From Halocaridina rubra (lineage: Eukaryota; Arthropoda; Malacostraca; Decapoda; Atyidae): a stretch of DNA of 64,000 bases. Under the pieces are notes generated by a model, which did no database searches, was not told the DNA's origin, and saw only the letters and a program-made list of their open reading frames with translations. A program made the translations under genes and the position numbers. Positions within the stretch are counted from its first letter, which is position 1; every line of letters begins with the position of its first letter. Positions 10,468 through 21,221 of the stretch are shown one piece after another. The stretch is taken from positions 62,001-126,000 of the forward strand of contig JAXCGZ010005728.1 of the NCBI GenBank assembly GCA_037179515.1. Direction: 5' to 3'.

Positions 10468-11962
10468 TTAAAAAATGCGCAAACACAATATCAGTGGCAC
10501 TAAGTATCATATTTAAGGAGTCACTGGAGTCGGGGGAGATTCCAAGATGCTGGAAACAAGCAAATGTGATACCTGTCTTCAAAAAGGGAAGGAGGGATAC
10601 GGCTCTGAACTATAGACCAGTTTCCTTGACCAGCATAGTTTGCAAAGTTATGGAGAAACTACTAAGGAAACATATCTCTCTTCACTTGGAATCCTTCAAC
10701 TTTTTGTCAGTGAGGCAACATGGCTTCAGAGAAGGTAGATCAACAGTAACAAACTTATTAGAATTTTATGATGAGGTAAGCCAAATCTTACAGGAAAGAG
10801 AGGGCTGGGCAGATTGCATATTCCTAGACTTCTAGAAAGCGTTTGACACTGTTCCACATGGGAGACTTATTAGGAAGCTGCAATCAATGGCTAGAATAGG
10901 TGGAAATGTTTTGGAATGGATAAAAACTTACTTAGAAGGAAGGGAACAGAGGGTTAGAGTAAGACACTCAGCGTCTGAATGGAGAAGAGTTAGTAGTGGA
11001 GTTCCACAGGGTTCAGTTTTAGGGCCACTTTTGTTCCTTGTATATGTAAATGACCTACCAGAGTCTGTAAATTCATTCATGAATATGTTTGCAGATGATG
11101 CAAAGATTGTGAAGAAAGTAAAAAACGAGAACAATGGTAGAGAACTTCAGGAGGATCTAAATAATCTGCATGAGTGGTCAGAAAAGTGGCTAATGAAATT
11201 CAATACTTCAAAATGTAAGGTAATGAGAATGGGTACAAGTGCAAGAAGGCCCAAGCTTGACTACTCGGTGGCTGGAGTACAACTTCAAGAGACAGAAAAT
11301 GAGAGAGATCTAGGAGTAAACATACTGGCAGATTTGTCTCCAGAAATACATATAAATGGCATAGTAAGGGCAGCATATGCATTCTTATCAAATGTAAGGG
11401 TAGCCTTCAGGCACATGGACAAGGAAATGTTCAGAAATGTTTATGTAACCTATGTGAGGCCAATACTCGAATATGCAGCCCCCTTTTGGAATCCGCACTT
11501 GAAAAAGCACATAGCTAAGCTTGAAAAAGGTCAAAGACATGCCACGAAACTGGTGCCAGAAATACGCAGTCTCAGTTATGATGAGAGGCTGAGAAAATTA
11601 GACTTACCATCACTCGAAGCTAGAAGAGTGAGGGGGGATATGGTGACAGTCTTTAAATTCCTTCATGGTTATGATAGAGTGGATAGGGATTGATATTTTG
11701 ATTTGGCTGGCTCTAGAACTAGAGGTCATAGTTTGAAGCTTGGTAAGAAAACTTCTTTGCAGGATGTAAGGAAATACTTTTTCAGTGTAAGAGTAGTTGA
11801 TAATTGGAATTGGCTAAGCGAGGAGGTAGTTAATGCTATCTCAATCCATAGTTTTAAGGACAGGTATGATAAGTATCACTAAGTATAAAATGGAAGCGAT
11901 CAGGAGAGGGGAAGATACGAGCTTTGGGCTCTTTCCCGTAAACACAATTAGGTAAAAAAATG
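10468..11962 (+). mobile_element. 5'-truncated CR1-like LINE nested in the minus-strand LINE
   Basis: A plus-strand copy of the same family as 44403-48690, containing only RT to the 3' end. It is inserted near codon 30 of the host LINE's ORF2. AAAAAATG occurs at 10470-10477 and again at 11955-11962. It is either a target duplication or 5' microhomology, because the full element also reads TTAAAAAATG at this point. The 3' tail has the family hallmark GGGCTCTTTCCCGTAAACAC before the AATTAGGTAA end. Confidence 0.9.
10470..11882 (+). pseudogene. CR1-like LINE ORF2 fragment (RT)
   Basis: One reading frame with two premature stops (10836 and about 11691), ending at TAA 11880-11882. It shows NYRPVSLTSIVCKVMEKL, RQHGFREGRSTVTNLLEF, IFLDF-stop-KAFDT, GVPQGSVLGPLLFLVYVND and an intact FADDAK catalytic box, then the C-terminal ARRVRGDMVTVFKFLHGYD tail. 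The endonuclease and ORF1 are absent through 5' truncation. The frame is well preserved relative to its host LINE, which fits a younger insertion. Confidence 0.9.
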
Positions 11963-12114
11963 TGAAGTACTTTGTTGTTGTTTGTTAGCCTTATAAGTTC
12001 ATCGTCACAAATGGAATGGTATGGAAGGTATCTATTTACATCCATGGTGAAGAAATAAATTACACTACTTTTACATTTACAGACTTACAATTTACCATTT
12101 ACTTCTTCCAAATC

Positions 12115-12927
12115 TTACTGGGTTCTTCCGGCATTTATTGGTTTAGGGTGCGAGCGTTTTATAGCTCCCATGGCGGGAGACACGGCAGGAGGGGGTGCGA
12201 GTGATGACATATCGCTTTCCCCCAACTCCCGCGCCCCCAACCCCGCACCACCGATCCTGGTCATCTCCTCAACCACACCACCCACAGCACCAGCCACACT
12301 CTCGGTGTTGTATCGTTCCTCCACGATGAGCTTAGTATGTCTAAAGTAGGCTATTTTACCTTTTGATCTAATCATTTTTAGTTGTGGCATCTGTGCAGAT
12401 TTTATTGCCTGTGATGCAGCACACAGGTCATCATTAAGGTAGAACTTGGTGCTCTGCAACTTTTTGGCATTTCGCATGACCGTCTCTCTGTCACAGTAGC
12501 GGGAGAAACGAGCCACTATGGGGCGAGGTTTGTCATCACGAAGTGGTCCCACACTGTGAACCCTCTCCAACATCATGCCTTCTACCTGTAATTTATCAGC
12601 TATCAGGGCTGATACCATCATTGTTGTTTGCACCCAGGTCTCCCCATAGCGTCTCTCCTCTACACCGCTTAATCAGATGTTGTTTCTTCTGGAATAATCT
12701 TCTTGGTAATTCAAGCATTCTTCTAAGGTGGTTATTTGTTGATTTGCAAAATTTATATGTCGAGAGAAATTATCGATTGTTTCTTTGTTGTTACTCTTTT
12801 CTTTCTCATGAACTTTAATAGTAAATTTGAGGTCATTAATTTCTCTCTGGCTGAACTCCAGGCTTGTCGTAAGGTCGGAAACTGTGGATTCAAGTGATTT
12901 TATCCTGTCACTAAGCTGTTTCACCAT
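12115..12927 (-). pseudogene. LINE ORF1 (coiled coil plus L1-ORF1p-like RNA-binding domain)
   Basis: A single frame from ATG 12927 to about 12115 with one in-frame TGA near 12670. The first 70 residues are a heptad-like coiled coil (KQLSDRIKSLESTVSDLTTS onward). Next comes the Transposase_22/L1-like signature DYSRRNNI-stop-LSGVEE, then RPIVARFSRYCDRETVMRNA and TKFYLNDDL typical of the RRM/CTD. A Gly/Ser/Pro-rich tail follows. It would coat LINE RNA as a chaperone. The LINE 5' end is only about 25 bp upstream, so 5' truncation is likely. Confidence 0.8.
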
Positions 12928-12950
12928 TACCTCCTTAGAATTCTTATATA

Positions 12951-13480
12951 GCAGGTTTCTCCATATCCTTAATAGCTTGTACTCTGTCCTGTAAAGGGGA
13001 AATAACTCCTTCTCCGACCAAGTGGCCTAGATACTGCAATTGTGTGAAACCAATCTCGCATTTGGAAGGCTTTAAATGAAGTCCATGCTGGTTCAGACGA
13101 GTGAGAACTCTGCAAAAAGTCTCAAAGTGCGATGACCAATCCTAAGGATGCACCACGAAGTCGTCTATAAAGCATGAAACATTGTCGTGGTCCTGTAGTA
13201 CTATCCTCATGAGTCTGCTGAAGCAGAAAGGGGCATTCAAAAAACCAAAAGGCATAACCCTGAACTGGTATATACCATATCTTGTGGAAAAGGCTGTTAG
13301 AGGCTTGGTAGTCTTGCTCAGTGGGACTTGCCAAAATCCACTGGCCAGATCCACTTTGGACAGGTAACGGGCTCGGGAGAGCAATGAGAAAATATGCTCG
13401 GCATCAGCAATGGGCTCTCCATCAATGATGGTACGGTAGTTAAGCTTACGACAGTCAAGGCAAAACCTGTGACTGTCATC
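12951..13480 (-). pseudogene. Reverse transcriptase palm, copy B
   Basis: Gypsy-type RT core: YLSKVDLASGFWQVPL, then FRVMPFGFLNAPFCFSRLM, then the catalytic box SCFIDDFVVH (I-D-D). After a stop at about 13142 come the conserved HGLHLKPSKCEIGF-type primer-grip region and YLGHLVGEG. It continues at 7238 past the LINE. Upstream at 13481 it joins the fingers encoded behind integrase, so RT follows integrase directly. Confidence 0.85.
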
Positions 13481-14173
13481 TTACTTACGCACTGCCAGTA
13501 ACGGCGAACACCAAGGCAAAATGCTCTTTTCAGCTATTCTGAGGTGGACCCAAGTGTCAAGATCTTCCTTCAGCTGTACAGACAGCTGGTGGGGAAGGCC
13601 ATAGGAATGCCAAAATGGCTCTGGGTCAGTCAATCTGACATGATGCTCAAGGGTAGCGGTAATGCCTGGGAGGTCATTGAAGACATTCTTGTAGTCCTCT
13701 AATAGCTTGTTCAGCTGTTCCCGTTGACTCGGTTGCAGTCTGGAGTTAATAATGCAATTACTCACACTTGCCTTTTGGTGTGTGGGAATGGCAGGATCCT
13801 TACCATCATCGAAAGCTAAGCTTATGTCTTCAATTGAGAGGGCGGTGACTGCCCCCAAATGGGCTTCTTCCAAAAAACTCCACTCCCGTAAGTCTATCTC
13901 CACTGCAAGGGTGGAGTATTCCAAAATAGGAGGTAAGGGGTGGCTATAATGGAGCACTTGTGCTGCTGCAGCCTCGAAGATTCTGTTGATGCTGAGGGAA
14001 TCTATAGGGGTTACTGAGAGTGCCAGTGCAGGATCCCTGTGGGCCTCCGGGTCCTGACAATACAGCTTCAGCTGGTTAATGTGGTATTTCCTCTTATTGC
14101 CATCAACATTTAGCACATAATTGTCAGGGGTCACCCGATGTACCACAGTATACAGTCCTTTCCAGTGTAGCAT
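13481..14173 (-). pseudogene. Integrase C-terminus running into RT fingers, copy B
   Basis: A continuous 230-codon frame. It begins with the integrase C-terminal beta-barrel (WKGLYTVVHRVTPDNYVLN, then KRKYHINQLKLY). It crosses a variable linker and enters the RT N-terminus (LLEDYKNVFNDLPG, LEHHVRLTDPEPF, then KSILPWCSPLLAVRK). It is direct evidence in one frame that integrase precedes RT in this family. The same junction is open in C (32051-32797 and 31715-31999). Confidence 0.9.
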
Positions 14174-15200
14174 TAGCTTGCGAGTATCTGTTGGAAGAAG
14201 TAACAGAGCTCATTCTCTGGGTGTCAGAGCACGACGCCGGGCACGCTTGTCAAAGAGGAGCTTGGCAGTCTGCTGGTGACCCTTAATGGCTAATTGAGCA
14301 GTTTTCTAAGCCTTTTGAGATGGGACGAAAACTTCAAAATATATTCATGGATGTCCCTATCGTCATCTTCGATGGTAGGCGAATCCCAACATTCTGCCAA
14401 TAATTCCACTGGGTCTCTGACCCTATGACCATAAATCAGCTCGAAAGGCCAGTATCCAGTAGTGTCGTGGGGCGTGTCTCTGAAGGAGAAAAGTGCAGCA
14501 GGGACGTACTTGTCCCACTGTATATCTATCACTAGCTTGCACAAACATCGCTTCAATGTCCTGTTATAGCGTTCACATGCTCCATTTCATTGGGAATGAT
14601 AGACGCTCGTACGAATGTGCTTCATTTTTAAGAGGTTACAGAAAGCCTCAAATTGCCTACTTGAAACTGACTTCCATTGTCAGAAGTGACCTGTTCAGGA
14701 AATCCAACACTGGAGCAGATTTCAAACAGGGCATAAGCGACTGCTTCGGTCGTGATAGAAGATAGCGGCACTGCATCTGGGTACCTTCTTGCCAGGTTGA
14801 CGCATATCAGGAGGAACTGTTTCCCTGTGGTCAAAGCTGGATTAATAGGACCTAATATGTCAATAGCGACCTCGGAAAATGGCTCCGTTGAGAGTTTAGT
14901 TATCCCCATGGGAATTTTCGGTATCGGTGCTGTAGAGGTGGATTGACAGACAATGCAGGAGCCCATGTATCTGTCTACCTCGGCGTACATATTTGGCCAT
15001 GCAAAAGCCTTCTGAAGGACGTGCCGAGGTTTTGCTTTGCCTCTGTGTCCACTCAGAGGCAAGTGGTGTGCCACATACATACCCTGGCAGCACAACGAAG
15101 CAGGCAACACCAACTGTTTTAAGGTTTGTCCATCTTTAGTCACATGCCTACGAAGTACTCCATCCTCAAGGGCGTAAGTGATCTGGCCTCCTCCTCTCAC
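14174..15200 (-). pseudogene. Integrase, copy B
   Basis: From 15200 leftward: a lead-in with GGGQITYALEDGVLRRHVTK, the HHCC zinc module (VAHHLPLSGHRGKAKPRHVL then SCIVCQS), and the core with VAIDILGP (first Asp) and EQVTSDNGSQF (second Asp). A frameshift near 14660 follows, then the region of the catalytic Glu (14600-14560, damaged) and the C-terminal helical part (14556-14290) with SFRDTPHDTTGYWPFELIYG. It would catalyse strand transfer into host DNA and is inactive here. Confidence 0.85.
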
Positions 15201-15830
15201 CAGGAAGGTTCTTCCCTAGGTGGCCTGTTCCATCCAGCGTTTGAGGCTGGGGCAGTCTTGCTGCAAGTTGGCAAATTCTGGACGGGACTTCAGTGGTTCT
15301 ACAGGTGCATCATCTGGTAAAGGAGGGGGAAACTCTCCGCGTTTCACATTACGTGTACTAACTGCGGCAGACTCAATGGAGTCAGTCGGAGAATCGTCCA
15401 AATTCTTGGCATCGAGGCCAGGAGTTGCTGCTGAAATGGCTTCATGTGACTTCACCCGAGGGATGTTATAATGAGAAATGTCCTCATGGTAGAGGTCAGC
15501 CAGGAAGATAGGAGCTAGGTTCAGTACACGACCCAGCAAGACAGGGTATGTAAGCCCAATCATTGCCACAGCTGGGGCTTTTCCCTTGTAGTATTTGCAA
15601 TCCACGTCAAAGACACAGCAGCATCGTATTTGGGGTGTTCCTTCAGCAACCCGCGCACAAACGACTTTGCCGGTGAAATCTTCATCCCTGACGAATCTCT
15701 CGTCAACAAAAATGCCATTGGCCCATGTCGAGGGCTATCTCAGCTTCCACACCATTTATAGTTCCTAGGCATTTTGGGATCATCTCAGGATCATCATGTT
15801 CGGTGAATTCCACATTGACAAGTTTGTACG
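15201..15830 (-). pseudogene. Aspartic protease and PR-IN linker, copy B
   Basis: The active-site strand reads EAEIALDMGQ where C has DTGANG. A small deletion shifts the frame at about 15715-15730, so gag-protease and the rest of pol are in different frames. Downstream (15605-15216): KYYKGKAPAVAMIGLTYPVL, then LGRVLNLAPIF (the flap and C-terminal strand), then the acidic linker GEFPPPLPDDAPVEPL leading into integrase. Confidence 0.75.
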
Positions 15831-17046
15831 GAGGTTCCTCGGTGTTATCCTCTGTGGCCCTTTCTGGCCTTATTTCTACAGCATGGGCAAAGTGCATGGT
15901 TGGATGGCTATGCGGGCCACCACTGTGTGAGGGAGCGTGGTGGCTCTTAGAGTTTGGCTGAAAACCCTCAGAAGGTGTAGCAGAGTAATGGCTCTTGCCT
16001 CTGAACTGCTGAGGCTTAGGTCTTACCGAGTTATCCTTCTTGAGTGTGGGTGCACGGCCGTAATAAAGCTTAGGAGTGTGAGGAAGATGAGCTAGACGAT
16101 GGGTGTTCTGTGAGGGGCCCTTGTGCTTCCCATTCCTGTGATCTCCTTTCTGGTGAGAATCATGGCCTGCTGCGGGGGAGATGAAACTCTGAGGACGAGC
16201 CTTGGAATCAGCCCTTCTTGCCCTCATAACATCACAGAGACGTACTCCAGGCTGGTTGTGCTGGAGGTACTCATCCACAGCGGCTAAGCTTTTCTCGTTG
16301 TTGATCTCATCCTTAAGCTGAGTCCTTACATATGCAACAACATCCGGAGGGAGGTCATTGGCAATTGCATCAAACATCAAGAACGCATACAACTTCTCAC
16401 GAGGACACTTTGCAACCCACAACCAATCATTAAAGAGGCAAGCCTTGCATTTGCCAAAGGTACAACAGTTCTCCTCCAATGGAAAAGCAGAAATATACCT
16501 AGCATGACACTCAGCTGGTGAAAGGTTTTGCGAGGCCAGGAGTGTGCTTTTAACTTTCTCATAGTCCCTCAGTTGCATTTGGTCGAGTTTATTGACCAAG
16601 GCGAGCAGACGGAGTGGCATGGAGGCGAGCAGCCAACGACTCTTCTCAGCCTCTGTGCCTCAGCTAGCTGTAGCAAGACTTTCGAAAGAGCGGATGTAAG
16701 TATCAAGCGGTTGCTTACCTTTGTCTTCGTATTTTTGTATTAGGGGGCCTCTCACGAGGCTTGTCCCCATTTCCAGATAAAGGACCACTCAAAGGCGAGC
16801 AAGCTCAAGTTCATGTTCATGTTGTGCTTGTGCCTGTTCTTTGTCACTGGCTTTCTTCTCCAGCTCAGCTCGGCGTTCAACCATCTTGTCATGAGCCCAT
16901 TCGAAGAGCTTCTGTCCTTGGGAATGACCGGATTTCTTACTCCTAGCAATTGTCATGTTCAGATAACGCTCCTCATCGAATGTTTTGATGGTTTCCTTTG
17001 ACTGCCTGGTTTCCATGTTTGTTTCCTGTGACTGCCCAGTTGCCAT
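15831..17046 (-). pseudogene. gag: gag, copy B
   Basis: ATG 17046 (MATGQSQETN). A charged helical N-terminus follows (KMVERRAELEKKASDKEQAQ), then a break near 16780. The capsid C-terminal region (16620 leftward) has LRDYEKVKSTLLASQNLSP, the Cys-rich TFGKCKACLFNDW, PREKLYAFLMFDAI and NQPGVRLCDVMRARR. The basic, His/Pro-rich C-terminal domain has HRNGKHKGPSQN and RPKPQQFRGKSHYS and no CCHC knuckle. It runs in frame into protease as in copy D, so gag and PR were probably one polyprotein. This is the most complete capsid region of the four copies apart from D. Confidence 0.8.
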
Positions 17047-18003
17047 GGTGGTGTCCTAAACAGTCAATAACGAAGTGCCAAAAAAAAAAAAAAAAAAAAC
17101 CTAAAATGGTAGAAATAACGAAAGAACCACACAACACCAAGGAGAGAAAAAATTCAACACCACAGTACAAACTTAAACATAAAAGTGATATCAAAACCTC
17201 ACCATAAAAGTGACTCAAAATACAATCAAGTGCAACAGCAGCAAAATGTCACAAAACAGTGCATGAAACACTGGTAATACAGGATGTCAGTCGTGCCTGA
17301 TTAACAGCAATATGCGGCAGTACCTGCGGTTATGGTGCAAATGAAAGGAATGAGCAACAACAAATTTTACCGACTAGCACCTAGTGCCAGAGAATACAAA
17401 CAAGTAAAGTATAGCGGTCATGCCTGCATATGAACATAAACTGTAGTAAGTAAAGTTCTGGAGTGTTGCCAAAAGGGCACAGATACTATGCAAAATACAC
17501 CAAAGATAAGCTAATGGCTTACAAGGCAGCCAGATTACACATGTCTATGAGTAATGAGAATATTTATTTTTGTGTGACAACTCAGAAACATGAAGGGCTT
17601 AGCCTAAGCTCAATAAACAACACCAAAGTTTTTCTTCCAATCTATGAGCAGTCAATGCTTGAATATAAAACTCAATTATAAGAAAAATACTTAATATGCT
17701 TACTCCCAATTACAAAATCCTAAGGAAATATAAACAATTCTTAACAAGTATCAACCTTTAACGGATATATAAAACATGAATGCTTCAAAACTCAATCTTA
17801 TCACACAAATAAATGAAATTTTAAATAACACATCTTCTCGTCATGCAAAATTTCTTAATTCTGTTACCACATAATCCCATGCAGATTTCCAGAAATATTG
17901 TTTACCACATGGTATGCAAGAAAATATTAGTTAACATAATTAATTTTGTAAATAAAAAAAAAATTCTGATCCGCAATGTCTCTAGTGATAAAATTTTTGT
18001 GTG
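17047..18003 (-). other. Copy B leader, gag-proximal part
   Basis: AT-rich, with a 20-nt A run near 17080; homologous to leaders of A, C and D. No gene. Confidence 0.7.
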
Positions 18004-18965
18004 AAGCATCAAGAAGCCATACCTCAGAGACAATGTACGCATCATCACCACCATCCTCAGCCACTACCACAGGACAACCAGACTTGGAAAAGCCATCACT
18101 CTTGCCTGGATTCCCAGCCACGTTGGCATCAAGGGAAATGAGGAAGCCGATCAAGCCGCCAAACAAGCCACTCTCAGAGCAGATATCCAGATATCTCTGT
18201 CTCCTGGAATGCAACAGATAAAAAATAAAGCCACCAAGTCACTCCTTAACACCTTAATAACTAAACACAACCTGTGCACAGACAATGGCTCCCCCTCCAC
18301 CTTGGTGGTACAAAGCCACCACTGATCTTCAGCGTATCACCCTGCCTAAGAGCCTTCTACGAAGCACTGAGCTCAATGTGTACTGTCTGAGACTCGGGTA
18401 CAAGTGCACCTGACAAATAGTGCAGGATATCATCAGGGAATGCACCTTTTGCCTGGTAGCCTCACCACATCCACTGCTACATTACATCCTGGAATGTGAT
18501 TCTTTTTCTAATACGACAAAAAACTGGTGCCCCCGCATCATCTAGTGAAGACCCAAATGCCCTTCATGCTGCTAGCTCCATCATCAGACTAGCAACGAAT
18601 AACCACATGAAAAGTCTACTAAATATTATCAGACAATACCCTCCACCAAGATAACCATGCAATAACTCTCTCTCACCCCAAAACAGGAATTCATTTAAAT
18701 TGTTTGATGTAAACTAATAATTCACAACTGAATTCTTATGCTCTCCGTTATCTTTACAGTTTTGCACAATCTCACCTGCGGGCCAATTAGGAAAGTCCGA
18801 TCACCAACAATAACAAGATATCACCCCACCTCCTCACCAACAGGAAAACCCATTCACCCGCAAGAGCGAATACCACATACACTCCAAAAAAATCTCACCC
18901 CACCTGCGGGCCACAAGTGGAAGGTCCGCTCACCCTCAAGGGTGAACATCCAAGAACAGCCTAAG
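18004..18965 (+). mobile_element. 3' fragment of I-type LINE in copy B leader
   Basis: Reverse-complement match to 35451-36415 of the LINE in copy C. It covers the RNase H C-terminal part, the terminal Cys/His motif region, the ORF2 end and the GC-rich 3' UTR with its repeated CACCTGCGGGCC-type words. It is 5' truncated. The flanking leader is continuous with copy D (61285 region) across the insertion. Frames are broken by several stops. Confidence 0.85.
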
Positions 18966-19092
18966 ATTCATTCATTTCAATAATCGAGCCAATGGTAATC
19001 GGGTTTCATGAGCAATGTTAAAAAGCAACATAAAAATAAACTTATCAAAATCAGTCTGTCTCTTCGTATGCCTGTTTGGGTGCAAGTATTGT
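18966..19092 (-). other. Copy B leader, LTR-proximal part with primer binding site
   Basis: A leader remnant. At 19066-19084 (minus strand) TGCACCCAAACAGGCATAC occupies the position of the tRNA-Lys-type primer site, with more mismatches than copy A, next to the LTR end at 19093. Confidence 0.6.
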
Positions 19093-21216
19093 TGTGGGCA
19101 TGGAGAGTTGTTAAATTTCTATTTTACTAAGGGGACTCACAAACTTGAACACCCCACCCGCATACCACTTCTCGGTTAAATGAAACTCGGAATTCAACTT
19201 TCTTTTAATTTTGGAAATGCAGTGACATTAAAAGAATTGAACTATTTTTTTACTGAAAACATTTATGAAATGCTGCCTTGAATCCCAGAGGTGGTGAGCA
19301 CGATTTTGTTTCCCGGCACCACAGATTGGTGCCAAGACTTCGGCCTCAACTCGAAGATTACCTCTGTCACACAGGCAGAAATGAATAGAGGACACTGCAA
19401 TTGCAGAAACAGAAACGACACACCATTAATAATGGGAAACTGAAAGCACAAGCACACATATAATGAGTTTCCAATATTATTCTACTGGATGAAAATATAT
19501 TGCTTAGTCACAGCTAACCAGAAATATTTATGCTACCATAAGAGCATACAAAACCATTAATTCTTTGCCGGTATTAAAGGAAAACAATTTATTCAGCATA
19601 TATGAAGAATAAGCAAGACAAATACAGTACTGCATATATTCCTTAAATTGTGGGCAACCACAAAAGTTGCAATGCTTATTAATAATTTGCAATTTATATG
19701 GTAAAAGACTCTATTTATGATAAAGGAAGAATCTACGAGATAAATACAGTATTCATTCACTATTTGTTATCAAGAACTATTTGCAATGAATAAGGGGCAA
19801 AACCACCCTTTGAAGTATTTGCAACTTGTAACTCAAAAAACTTTATCCCCAATATATGAAGAATCAGCAAGATAAATACAGTATGCATTCATTAAATTGT
19901 GATTAACAGGATATATTTGCAAAGCCAACAGGGTACAATTACCTTTTAATTACATGTAGTTTATAGCATAAAACACTTTATTTAAATGATAAATTACTTG
20001 CAATTTATATAGCAAATAGCTTTATTCACGAGTTTTTGACGTAAAGCACTTTATTTACGATGCTCGAAAGAGGTGAAATGAAATTAGAATTTGTTAGGAG
20101 AAGTGATAGATTTTTACGGGCTCATGACCAATCTTCAGAGGATGAGATTTTCGTTTATCACATTCAATGAAAAGAAACTTCTTAGCAACGTATATCAGCT
20201 GGAATTTCCAGGTTAAGGAATTAACTTTGGCAAGTGAGATTCCAGTTAGGTAATCTACAATAAAGTTCGTTTGTATGGAAATGGAATCTGAGAAAATTTT
20301 CGTAGGATTTGGCCAGTAAAGAATGTAACTAATTCTCAAAATCCCAATTTGCTTGACCCAAGAGCTTTACCATACACTATCCCTCACCATGTTTGTGCCA
20401 GATGAATTCCTGTAAAGATGCCACATAAATAAGGCTTGAAATAAGCTTGACTGCTGAGGCGAGATCTTGCCTCTGGGATGTTTAGCCTCCAAATGAGGAT
20501 GCTTCATTGTCCCTCCTGGTGATGTCATCTGTAGGGTATATTTCTAGAGCAGTAACTGGCTCTCATATCATTTCAGGGCTACTTTAGTGGTGGTCCCTGG
20601 CAGGCAATTTTAGCAGAGATGCAAGGGAGAGACAGTATTTTAGGTGCAACAAGTGGAAGCAAACAAAATAAAATGAGAATAATTATGGAAAATTAGGTTA
20701 CTGGTAAACATTCTCTAGAACGGTCTAGGCGTTGTAGGAGACGGAACTTAACTATTTATATAATAAAGAAGCTACTGAAATGTATCTAGACAGGCTAATG
20801 ATATAACAGCAAGGTCAAATTTATAACAAAATTATCAGCAAGAACAATTTTTATAATATAAAAAATGTATTAGCAAGAACTCTTTTATCATATGAAAATT
20901 GTAAAGAAAGCATATCTGATAGGCTCGCTGAAAAGAGGGAACGGTAGGAAAACAGAAATAGGGGGCAGCCTTTATATTGAGATCATGCTTGGGGCAGTCT
21001 TTATATCGGGATTATGCTTTCTTCAAGTAAAAGAATATTAAATATGGTATATTTAAAATTAGCTATAAGCTAAAACATAAATTGCAAATAATCATATTCT
21101 GCAAAAGTCAAGGAGTGGAAATTATTTTTAGTTAGAAAAATGACTGTTAAGTTACTAAATTAACTAATAAGGCATCTAACAGCCTCTGGTGACTTTGAGC
21201 GAAACACTCTGTCACA
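19093..21216 (-). repeat. Copy B 5' LTR
   Basis: 2124 bp, TGTGGG...GTCACA on the plus strand, paired with 3866-5972. It contains the conserved short ORF block (19263-19457) and the tandem units (about 19560-19985). Confidence 0.9.
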
Positions 21217-21221
21217 ATCCT
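21217..21221. other. Target site duplication of copy B, right copy (ATCCT)
   Basis: ATCCT followed by AATAAGCCAGC corresponds to GTCCT plus ATTAATCCAGC of intact integrase. One substitution separates it from the left copy at 3861-3865. Confidence 0.75.

Larger units (their letters stand above)
7239..12950 (-). mobile_element. CR1/L2-group non-LTR retrotransposon inserted in copy B
   Basis: A minus-strand LINE with ORF1 (coiled coil plus RNA-binding domain), ORF2 (APE endonuclease plus RT) and a (TCATAG)n 3' end. Copy B's RT stops at 7238 (TTGAGT) and resumes at 12951 (GCAGGTTTCTCC), in register with the uninterrupted C copy near 31180. A second LINE (10468-11962) sits inside it. Without that guest it is about 4.2 kb. 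Naming to clade is approximate. Confidence 0.85.
3866..21216 (-). mobile_element. Gmr1-type LTR retrotransposon, copy B, inserted in copy A integrase
   Basis: A complete but decayed minus-strand element. It has a 3' LTR (3866-5972), RNase H and RT (6603-7238 and 12951-13480), integrase, protease, gag (to 17046), leader, primer site and 5' LTR (19093-21216). It is bounded by GTCCT on the left and ATCCT on the right, a 5-bp duplication with one substitution. Its two LTRs visibly differ, by roughly a tenth in the parts I compared, so the insertion is not recent. It hosts a CR1/L2-group LINE (7239-12950, itself interrupted) and an I-type LINE fragment (18004-18965). Confidence 0.9.

Noticed and set aside
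17080..17100. A-run next to gag considered as a poly(A) tail of a processed pseudogene
   Set aside because: It is a homopolymer expansion in the leader, present in shorter form at the same place in A (T-rich near 1990), C (34800) and D (60345).
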